A stretch of 64,000 nt of DNA from an uncultured Clostridia bacterium (lineage in GTDB: Bacteria; Bacillota; Clostridia; TANB77; CAG-508), in assembly GCA_947628085.1 (NCBI GenBank), contig CANQYM010000001.1, positions 62,001 through 126,000 on the forward strand. Direction: 5' to 3'. The notes under the pieces are model-generated. The model had not been told where the DNA came from, made no database searches, and was given only the letters and a program-made list of their open reading frames with translations. Of the stretch, positions 57,341 through 64,000 are shown one piece after another. Made by a program: the position numbers and the translations under genes. The first letter of the stretch is position 1, and the number at the start of each line of letters is the position of its first letter.

Positions 57341-58540
57341 TTAGTCAATTGTATTTATCTCTTTCACCATCAAATCTCCAAAAATTGCATATCCTATTTC
57401 TGGATTAGATACTAGCACATTTGTGATAGCCCCTATGAACTTTCCATTTTGAATTATTGGAGCTCCAGATAAACCTCTTATTATTCCTCCTGTTTTATTA
57501 ATTAGTTCTTCATCTGTTACTCTTATTAGCATGCTTTTATTATTATAGTCATTATCTCTATAAATTTTTTCAATTTGAATTGAATATTCTTTTGCAATAT
57601 TACTATCATCTAAACTACATAGGATCTTTGCTTCTCCTTCTTCTATTTCATCTCTTAAAGCAATTTTTAATGCTTTAGATGTATCTATGTTTAATGCTGT
57701 TGGATTAGTTAATTTTCCGTAAACGCCAAACTTTGTGTTTTTTTCTACTTCTCCTATTTTTTGTCCATTTATTATTGTTCCTTTTATTTCTCCTGGATTT
57801 TCACTTTCCCCCTTTTTTAATGAAATTACTTTTGAAGTTACAAGCTCTCCTGTATCTATACTTATTAAACTATCCGTATCTGAATCTGTAATGCCATGAC
57901 CTAACACTGCAAACACTTTGCTTTCTGGTTCGTAAAAAGTCATTGTTCCAACTCCTGTTGCTGCATCTTTTACCCATAATCCTAATTTATATTCCTTTTC
58001 ATTTGTTTGAGTTGGCACAATACTTGTTGTTATTACATTTCCATTTCTTAAAATAGTGAGCTCTAAATTTTTGCCATTTGAGCTATTTACAACTTTTTTT
58101 AAATTATCAATATCTTCAATTTCTGTTTCATTTATTTTTAAAATTGTATCTCCCTCTTCTATGTTTGAATTTTCATATGGTTTATTTAAAATATTATTTT
58201 TATCTTCAATTTCAGACATTCCAACAATTAATACACCGTTTGTATATAATTTAAGTCCTATTATTTTTCCAATTGGAACAACGGAAATATCTTCAATTGT
58301 TGTAATATTTATGTTTTTCAATGGAATTTTTCCAAATAAAGAAATTTCTGCATTACTTACATTTAAATTATTATTTGATGTTTTTGCAGTTTCTGTTATT
58401 TTCATTCCATATAAAGTTTTTAAATTTAAACTCTCTCCATTTAATAAAATAATTTCTTTTGGTATCGAAAAAATGCAGGATACATAAATATATAATAAAA
58501 ATAAAATAAAAATGGTTAATATAAAATTTAACTTTTTCAT
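57341..58540 (-). CDS. spoIVB: SpoIVB-family S55 serine peptidase
   Basis: The product has 399 residues. A membrane anchor lies at about 5-24, a PDZ domain at about 100-175 (EEGDTILKINETEIEDIDNL), and an S55 peptidase domain at about 190-399. Catalytic His215 is in VLGHGITD and Ser358 in RGLSGAPIIQNGKFIGA, matching the family GHGI and GMSGSPI motifs. SpoIVB is secreted from the forespore and cleaves SpoIVFA to activate pro-sigma-K processing. Unusually, it lies 28 bases after a gene of the pilin-like cluster rather than beside recN or spo0A, so a role in that apparatus is possible. Confidence 0.88.
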   Translation of the reverse strand: MKKLNFILTIFILFLLYIYVSCIFSIPKEIILLNGESLNLKTLYGMKITETAKTSNNNLNVSNAEISLFGKIPLKNINITTIEDISVVPIGKIIGLKLYTNGVLIVGMSEIEDKNNILNKPYENSNIEEGDTILKINETEIEDIDNLKKVVNSSNGKNLELTILRNGNVITTSIVPTQTNEKEYKLGLWVKDAATGVGTMTFYEPESKVFAVLGHGITDSDTDSLISIDTGELVTSKVISLKKGESENPGEIKGTIINGQKIGEVEKNTKFGVYGKLTNPTALNIDTSKALKIALRDEIEEGEAKILCSLDDSNIAKEYSIQIEKIYRDNDYNNKSMLIRVTDEELINKTGGIIRGLSGAPIIQNGKFIGAITNVLVSNPEIGYAIFGDLMVKEINTID

Positions 58541-58568
58541 AATTTTATATTAACCATTTATTAATTTT

Positions 58569-61010
58569 TTATTTATAAATAACTCTTATATATTTTATAG
58601 CATTTTGAAATATTTTGTTATCATCGACATTATCTCCTGGTGTATTTAAATAAGTAGTCGACTGAGTTTCATTTTTGTTTTCTACTGTTAAAATTTCTTT
58701 ACTAAAATCAATATTTTTATTACCAAAAACATTTGGATTTAGTTTTAAAATTAAAGTAGTATTAGATGATTCATTAGAACTTATAGAATTTGGTTTTACA
58801 AAATCATCATCAACAGATGAACCATCGATAACATACTCATATCTTAAATTTTCCTTTATATTACTAGTTTTTATTGTTCCTAAAACAATTTCTATTTGTT
58901 TAATGTCACTAATATGTCTTGTTGATGTGTAGCCAGGAGAATTAGAATCTCTATTTTTTTCATTTATTTTATCGTAAATTACTTCGTACCCCTGTGAATT
59001 ATCTATTGCATTCATTTTGTATAAGTTATTTTTCTCTTTTCCTACAGCTATATAATAGGCTTGTTTTTTTAATTTGTTTTTATTATCTATGTCTTCATTT
59101 CCAGTAATTTCAAATATATTGACCCTTCTTTCAATATAATTTCCATCATTTACACAATCATAACAAGCAAAATTTTTGTGGTCATAAAGATATGTAGAAT
59201 TATCACTACTATTTGTTCTATCATATTTAACTTCTTTAGAAGAAAAAGACATATATCCCGTAATATTTCTTTCTTCTGTACTAGATGGTAATTTTTCACA
59301 ATCTATTCTGTGATATTCACTTTGCTCATCATTAAAGTTTTCTTTTGGAACATAAAAAATATTTCTAGGTGAAACTGCTATTTCATTATTAGTACTAGAC
59401 ACAATTTTATAATTATTATAAGTTTTTAATTTACATGGATATCCTTGCATAAATGCTACAACAGACACATTGTTAAGTATTTTATTCCATTCTTCACTTT
59501 GTATTATTGGCATTTCATATTGATATGTATTAGAAGTCTGCTCATTATAAGTAGACATCGCCAAATTTAAGTTATATTGAATAGAATTTCTTATAACATT
59601 TAATTTATGGCTATAAAATGGTGAATTAACTGGAATTTCTGCTACTCCTTCATAATCATAAATCTTTTCACCATCACTACTACTTGGTAAAGTTCCTGTA
59701 TCAAAAACAGATGCTTCACTATTTTCAAAATTATAAGTAATTTGTTCACTTTTGTTTTTGGTATTATAATCTTGACTTGAAATTCCTGATATTTCAACTA
59801 TATTTTTTTCCTGTACTTGAAGTAAATTTTCATATACCCATTTAGAAAATATTTGTGCTTTAACATAATAAATAACAGCAGACATTTTATCTAATTCATA
59901 CTGTGTATTATTAATTTCTTTTCTATTTTCAGAATAATTAAAACTTAAATTATTTGTTAGTGTTGCTTGCTCTAAATTATTTTTTAGTGCTGTTAAAGTA
60001 TTTGTTAATTCTTCATATGTTCCATTTTCTCCAGATTCAATGTTAATACCATCTATTGTTATTTTAACAGAATTATTTTTTATATAATTTTCAGCATCTT
60101 CTTGACTATAATAATTAATCAAATTGTCAAGTGAATTATCATCTTTATCTGTAATTTTTTCAATTGAATTTTGTGGAATCAAATATCCTGATTTTGTATA
60201 ATATACCGAACCTATTAGTCCTTCAATTGTAACATAATTATCTAATGTATAAATTACTGTAATATCAAAAACAGGTTCACCATCTTCGTTTTTATATCTT
60301 GCAGAATATGGCATATATGTTTTAAGTACATTTTTGGTTGTTAATTTAGCATCATTAACATTAGCCGTATAAGTATATTTTTTATTGTCTTCACTATCTT
60401 TACTTGTATACAATAATTGTCCGTAATCTGCTCCAATTGCATCTTTGTATGATAACTCTTTAATAGTGCCACTATCATCAAAATAATGAGGCGTCACATT
60501 TCCTCTAGCTATAGCAGATGAACATGCCTGACATTTTTCAACTTCTTCACTAGTAGTATGTGTATATTTATAATTATTATCTTCCATTTCCACACCTAAA
60601 TCTCCAACAGCAACTGCCCTTTCTTCTGGATCAGTTAATACTTCCGGCACTTGTGTCGGTGAAGAAATATAATAGCCATCATATAAAGTATATAAAATGG
60701 CTGGTACATATGGTTCTACATAAGCTTTACTTGCGTTAGATAAACCTAAATTAGTTGATAAAGTATTAAAAAATACATTATTGGATGCTTCTATAATAGT
60801 GCGTAAAGAATCAGACACAGAAGATAAGTCTTCATTTGCTGTATTAATTTCAAATGAAGACACTGCATCATGCACGGAATTTAATAACATTGCATCATAT
60901 TTATTTTGTAAAGCTATTGTATCTACTTGTAATTGTATATAATATGTTAAAACTAATATTAAAGGTATTGCAATTAAAGCAAATATTATAGCAAAATTTT
61001 GTAATTTCAT
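58569..61010 (-). CDS. Large pilin-like/TadE-like surface protein
   Basis: The product has 813 residues. A single N-terminal helix at about 5-27 with almost no cytoplasmic part is followed by an amphipathic stretch (LQNKYDAMLLNSVHDAVSSFEINT) and a large extracellular region, as in Tad or type IV minor pilins with big heads. LYTLYDGYYISSPTQ lies near 105-120. Two cysteine pairs (CQACSS, CYDC) could form disulphides. AAGGAG precedes ATG 61010. It follows 61026-61562 by 15 bases in the pilin-like operon. It could be a tip or adhesin component; no known domain is recognised. Confidence 0.72.
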   Translation of the reverse strand: MKLQNFAIIFALIAIPLILVLTYYIQLQVDTIALQNKYDAMLLNSVHDAVSSFEINTANEDLSSVSDSLRTIIEASNNVFFNTLSTNLGLSNASKAYVEPYVPAILYTLYDGYYISSPTQVPEVLTDPEERAVAVGDLGVEMEDNNYKYTHTTSEEVEKCQACSSAIARGNVTPHYFDDSGTIKELSYKDAIGADYGQLLYTSKDSEDNKKYTYTANVNDAKLTTKNVLKTYMPYSARYKNEDGEPVFDITVIYTLDNYVTIEGLIGSVYYTKSGYLIPQNSIEKITDKDDNSLDNLINYYSQEDAENYIKNNSVKITIDGINIESGENGTYEELTNTLTALKNNLEQATLTNNLSFNYSENRKEINNTQYELDKMSAVIYYVKAQIFSKWVYENLLQVQEKNIVEISGISSQDYNTKNKSEQITYNFENSEASVFDTGTLPSSSDGEKIYDYEGVAEIPVNSPFYSHKLNVIRNSIQYNLNLAMSTYNEQTSNTYQYEMPIIQSEEWNKILNNVSVVAFMQGYPCKLKTYNNYKIVSSTNNEIAVSPRNIFYVPKENFNDEQSEYHRIDCEKLPSSTEERNITGYMSFSSKEVKYDRTNSSDNSTYLYDHKNFACYDCVNDGNYIERRVNIFEITGNEDIDNKNKLKKQAYYIAVGKEKNNLYKMNAIDNSQGYEVIYDKINEKNRDSNSPGYTSTRHISDIKQIEIVLGTIKTSNIKENLRYEYVIDGSSVDDDFVKPNSISSNESSNTTLILKLNPNVFGNKNIDFSKEILTVENKNETQSTTYLNTPGDNVDDNKIFQNAIKYIRVIYK

Positions 61011-61025
61011 TTACAACTCCTTATA

Positions 61026-61562
61026 TTAATAAGAACCATTTGCTGTAACAACACCTGAATGTTGTGCTGCAATAGAATATGTATCATTTCCAGATATTGA
61101 ATAAAATACACTTCTTATTGTTTGAGATAATGTTTTATTTGTATTTTTTACACTTACTGAAAATATATCTCCTTCTTTCATAGTATAAATACCATTTGTA
61201 TTTGCATCGTCTTCTATAGCTTCAATTATTTGAGACGTATAAATTGAATAGTAAATATTTTCACCTATAACAGTTCCTTGTGTCCATGCTGATTTTTTTC
61301 CAACATTTTCATCTAATACTTTTACTTCCATTTCTACATCGTATGAATTTCCAGTAGCATTAATGGTTGATACTAATTCTGTATAATCTTCCATTGTTAT
61401 TTTTCCACTAGATCTTGCATTATCTACAAATTTCGCAGTAGCAGTTTGTACAGATAGTTCTGCAATATCATCATTTCTTTCAGATATTGATAATAATGGA
61501 AATACAAACATTAATATTGCTGCTAAAAAAATTGCAACTATAGTTATAAGAGTGTCACTCAT
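61026..61562 (-). CDS. Pilin-like protein with N-terminal hydrophobic helix
   Basis: The product has 178 residues. The N-terminus MSDTLITIVAIFLAAILMFVF is followed by PLLSISERND and then an extracellular domain with a conserved look (AKFVDNARSSGKITMEDY, SYDVEMEVKVLDENVG), ending in SVFYSISGND. Similar short proteins accompany Tad/type IV pilus-like clusters. AAGGAGG precedes ATG 61562. It lies between the 254- and 813-residue proteins. A minor pilin role is inferred from position and topology. Confidence 0.72.
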   Translation of the reverse strand: MSDTLITIVAIFLAAILMFVFPLLSISERNDDIAELSVQTATAKFVDNARSSGKITMEDYTELVSTINATGNSYDVEMEVKVLDENVGKKSAWTQGTVIGENIYYSIYTSQIIEAIEDDANTNGIYTMKEGDIFSVSVKNTNKTLSQTIRSVFYSISGNDTYSIAAQHSGVVTANGSY

Positions 61563-61638
61563 ATTTTCCTCCTTAAAATTATTATTTATTAAATTCTAAT
61601 AGATTTTCCTATTTGCTTTTACTTTATCATAAGTATCT

Positions 61639-62403
61639 TTATTTTTTTATTTGATATGTTATTACAATTTTATCTTTTGGACTATTTCCTGTTACTAGAA
61701 CATCTCCTTCTTCTGTGGTCAATGTTTCACCGCTCCATGAATAACTTGTAAAATTTTCATAAAACTCTTTTCCATTTTTTAAAGCATAGAAAAAGTTTTT
61801 ATTTACTGAATCTTCATCTTCACTTTCTTTTGGTGTATAATTTACATATATATTATTTATGTATCCAGCTTTTCCTTTTACAAATAGGTCTACTCTAAGT
61901 TTAACATTTTCCTTATTTCCAAGCCAAGGTACACCATACAAATAATAAGGTTTATTTTGATCATTATATATTTTTTTATATGCATAATTTGCTTTTTGAC
62001 TTTTGCTTTGTTCTTCAGTTGCCAATTCACTTTGAACCGCTTTTGTATCTGCTATTGCTGCTTGAACTTTTCCTTCTAAATCTAAGTCAAATATTTGAAT
62101 AAGATTTCCTTCTGAATCAAGAATTTTAACACAAAATTCTTCATCTGCATATCTATATAATGTTGGAATAACAGTATCTGCATTAACAATTCTTGTCGTT
62201 TTATTAATAATATTTCCATCTTCATCACGCATTTTACCGGACTCATAATCTATATTATCATAAAACAATGTAGTATCCGCATATAAAGTTAAAGTTTCTG
62301 CTAAAGAAGTTATTTGTGAAAACATATACATAGAAATAGTAAAAGCTATTACAAAAACTATAACTGCAAAAGCCATCATCAACGCATGAACAGCATCTTC
62401 CAT
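61639..62403 (-). CDS. Pilin-like protein with N-terminal hydrophobic helix
   Basis: The product has 254 residues. The N-terminus MEDAVHALMMAFAVIVFVIA resembles that of 63086-63565 (both begin MExAxxAL), with a helix at about 5-28, then an extracellular domain with mixed beta and helix. GAAAGGATG lies before ATG 62403. It follows a large RNA hairpin (62430-62482). Probably a minor pilin-like subunit. Confidence 0.72.
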   Translation of the reverse strand: MEDAVHALMMAFAVIVFVIAFTISMYMFSQITSLAETLTLYADTTLFYDNIDYESGKMRDEDGNIINKTTRIVNADTVIPTLYRYADEEFCVKILDSEGNLIQIFDLDLEGKVQAAIADTKAVQSELATEEQSKSQKANYAYKKIYNDQNKPYYLYGVPWLGNKENVKLRVDLFVKGKAGYINNIYVNYTPKESEDEDSVNKNFFYALKNGKEFYENFTSYSWSGETLTTEEGDVLVTGNSPKDKIVITYQIKK

Positions 62404-62429
62404 TGCGTTACATCCTTTCTTCTATCAAT

Positions 62430-62482
62430 AAATATATAATAAATAATGTATCTATGAAAGATATATTATTTATTATATATTT
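62430..62482 (-). ncRNA. Large intergenic mRNA stem-loop after a pilin-like gene
   Basis: A 24-bp AU-rich stem with one G-U pair (62430-62453 with 62459-62482) and a 5-base loop. It lies between the pilin-like genes 62501-62986 and 61639-62403. There is no strong T run on the minus transcript, so it is more likely an mRNA-stabilising or processing element than a terminator. Confidence 0.6.
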
Positions 62483-62500
62483 ATATTTTTCTATTAATTT

Positions 62501-62986
62501 CTAGTTTTTCATAGTATCTGTATCATAATATATTATAACTGAATCTATTAATCCATCTTCTGAATAGCCAAATTCTACATAATACATATGTTTTATAGAA
62601 ATATGATTTCTTATTGTGGCCAAATTAATAATATAGTTACCATTAGCTTGAGCATTAGATTCCGTATAGCTAATTGAATTATTATTTTTATATTCGTCAT
62701 AATCATCAGCAACTTGATCTGCTATAATAACAGTAGGAACTTTTGATGGTTCTGTTTCATATGTATTAGCATTAGCAATTAATCTTCCTAGTAAAGATTT
62801 TACTTGTGATCCTATTTGTTCTGCTTCATATGATGAAAAATTACTATTAAAAGCTTCAATTTGTCGTGATGACATATCTTTTAATGCGTCATCTACTTGT
62901 GCCTGAGCTGAATCATATATAAACATACCCAAAGTTATTGCCATTAAAATCTCAATTAAAAGAACTCCTGTCTTTATATTGTTCAT
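62501..62986 (-). CDS. Pilin-like protein with class III prepilin-type leader
   Basis: The product has 161 residues. The N-terminus MNNIKTG/VLLIEILMAITL has the type IV prepilin cleavage signature: a short basic leader ending in Gly, then hydrophobic residues with Glu at mature position 5. From about residue 30 it is closely similar to 63086-63565 (DMSSRQIEAFNSNFSSYEAE, SQVKSLLGRLIANANTY), so the two are tandem duplicates with different N-termini. AAGGAAATATAG lies before ATG 62986. A major or minor pilin role is inferred. Confidence 0.78.
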   Translation of the reverse strand: MNNIKTGVLLIEILMAITLGMFIYDSAQAQVDDALKDMSSRQIEAFNSNFSSYEAEQIGSQVKSLLGRLIANANTYETEPSKVPTVIIADQVADDYDEYKNNNSISYTESNAQANGNYIINLATIRNHISIKHMYYVEFGYSEDGLIDSVIIYYDTDTMKN

Positions 62987-63023
62987 TTACTATATTTCCT
63001 TAATAAAACATATTTTTACATCA

Positions 63024-63062
63024 TATTATTCCAAGATAATAAAGCATTATCCTGGAATAATA
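63024..63062 (-). ncRNA. Intergenic mRNA stem-loop between tandem pilin-like genes
   Basis: A 17-base inverted repeat with one mismatch (63024-63040 with 63046-63062) lies between the two duplicate pilin-like genes. As with the hairpin at 62430-62482 it lacks a T run and probably protects or processes mRNA. Confidence 0.55.
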
Positions 63063-63085
63063 TAAAATTATTTTTATTAATTAGA

Positions 63086-63565
63086 TTAGAAATCATAACT
63101 AATAGTTACTGAACTTATTAAACCTGTTTCTGTATAACCAAATTCTACATAATATTTATGTTTTGTTGAAATATGATTTCTTATTATACCTAAGTTATTA
63201 ATATAATTGCACATATTACTAACATCAGAATTATCATAATTTACCCAAGAATCATTCATATTATGAAAAGTGTCTGATACCTGTCCATTTATATGAACAT
63301 TTGGTACTTTTGCAGGCTCCTCTGTATATGTATTACCATTTGCGATTAATCTTCCTAATAATGATTTTACTTGTGAACCTACTTGCTCTGCTTCATATGA
63401 TGAAAAATTACTATTAAAAGCCTCGATTTGTTGTGATGACATATCTGTTAATGCATCGTTTACTTGTGATTGAGCTGAGGTAAATATAAACATACCTATA
63501 GCTATGATCAAAATAGCTAATAAAATTGCACCAGCTATTAAAAGTGCTTTAGAAGCATTCTCCAT
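63086..63565 (-). CDS. Pilin-like protein, tandem duplicate of the 62501-62986 product
   Basis: The product has 159 residues: MENASKALLIAGAILLAIL helix, then QIEAFNSNFSSYEAEQVGSQ and VKSLLGRLIANGNTY, ending YYVEFGY. The C-terminal parts of the two duplicates are highly alike, but this copy lacks the Glu5 prepilin motif. AAGGAGG precedes ATG 63565. It follows the truncated gene 63651-64000, whose middle part is related. Confidence 0.8.
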   Translation of the reverse strand: MENASKALLIAGAILLAILIIAIGMFIFTSAQSQVNDALTDMSSQQIEAFNSNFSSYEAEQVGSQVKSLLGRLIANGNTYTEEPAKVPNVHINGQVSDTFHNMNDSWVNYDNSDVSNMCNYINNLGIIRNHISTKHKYYVEFGYTETGLISSVTISYDF

Positions 63566-63650
63566 AACTTCTTCCTCCTTAAATTTATAGATTTGTATTT
63601 TATTTTAAAATTAACTAGATATCATTTTTTCTAGTTTAACATTAAAAACT

Positions 63651-64000
63651 TTAGTAATCTTTAGCTTCAAATGTCATTGATGCGATTCTTCCTGTTTTTT
63701 CATGATACTTTACATCTGTACACTTAAAACTAACTTGTCCAAAATATGCCACGAAAGAATTCATTCCTAAATTATTAATTCTTTCCATTCTATAAGTTGT
63801 TTCGTTTATTATCATGGTTACATATATTTCAATGCTATATTCATCATCTAAGACATATAAACCTTCTTCATCTTTTGCAATTGAATATTTATCATTGTTA
63901 CTAATTGCTTTATTTATTAGAGTTGTTATATCCAATCCATTTAAATTATCTTTATTATATTTTTCATATGTTAAATTAAAACTTGCAATTTCTTGTTTTT
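63651..64000 (-). CDS. Pilin-like protein, 5' end beyond window
   Basis: The frame is open from the stop at 63651 to the window edge, about 116 codons; a TTG at 63935 is not needed as a start because the same frame continues upstream (QEIASFNLTYEKYNKDNLNG). The segment FNLTYEKYNKDNLNGLDITT, then LINKAISNN, aligns with FNSNFSSYEAEQVGSQVKSL and LLGRLIANGN of the two following pilin-like proteins, so it is a third member whose N-terminal helix lies outside the window. The remaining pilus assembly genes (ATPase, inner-membrane protein, peptidase), if present, would lie further upstream. Confidence 0.75.
   Translation of the reverse strand, partial: KQEIASFNLTYEKYNKDNLNGLDITTLINKAISNNDKYSIAKDEEGLYVLDDEYSIEIYVTMIINETTYRMERINNLGMNSFVAYFGQVSFKCTDVKYHEKTGRIASMTFEAKDY

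Noticed and set aside
63613..63638. Short inverted repeat before the pilin-like gene 63086-63565
   Set aside because: Only a 7-bp stem with a large loop and no T run; too weak to name as terminator or riboswitch.

Overview
The window looks like the chromosome of an uncultured, AT-rich, Gram-positive spore-former of the Bacillota, probably class Clostridia. Evidence: strongly A/T-biased codons, AGGAGG-type ribosome binding sites, a T-box leader before pheS-pheT, a split transketolase, ftsEX with M23 and CtpA peptidases, spoVG, a SpoIVB-family serine peptidase, AddA, and no outer-membrane genes. Almost every gene is on the minus strand; only a small DUF2383-like gene (42122-42547) and murC (53299-54684) are on plus. 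I saw no tRNA, rRNA, CRISPR array, transposase or integrase.

Layout. 1-8919 (minus) is a division/wall-hydrolysis operon read as ftsE, ftsX, two tandem coiled-coil M23 peptidases (the first broken by a homopolymer frameshift that detaches its signal peptide), a CtpA/CtpB-type S41 peptidase, a large acidic coiled-coil protein with an ADP-ribosyltransferase-like N-terminus, and a truncated membrane protein. 9009-35558 is the outstanding region: one approximately 26-kb transcription unit, with a clear promoter at its head and a strong terminator at its end. It encodes five giant (about 1470-1780 residue) single-pass membrane proteins of one family plus three small membrane proteins of a second family. 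The giants share a scaffold but carry different cysteine-peptidase-like modules in the middle (C39-like or NlpC/P60-like) and different glycan-hydrolase-like modules at the C-terminus (SleB-like, GH24-like or GH73-like). One giant is split by a frameshift, and a scrap of a further copy remains between two others.

35582-48003 is mainly housekeeping: split transketolase, a membrane protein, addA, a small ferritin-like protein, a GH25 lysozyme with Cys/His-rich repeats, and pheS-pheT behind a T-box. 48013-52683 is an operon of surface or unknown proteins (a 712-residue membrane protein, a DUF5050-type propeller, and three small coiled-coil or acidic proteins). spoVG and murC follow, divergently transcribed. 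54747-64000 holds a multi-pass membrane protein, an FGE/C-lectin-fold protein, a SpoIVB-type peptidase, and a run of pilin-like proteins with short N-terminal hydrophobic helices. That run continues past the window end and is probably part of a type IV-pilus/Tad-like apparatus.

Together much of the window concerns the cell envelope: precursor synthesis (murC), division-coupled hydrolysis (ftsEX/M23), secreted or anchored hydrolases (GH25 and the five giants) and surface filaments. The giant modular family is the best candidate for an undescribed system. Enzymatic assignments inside it rest on motifs read by eye, not on searches.
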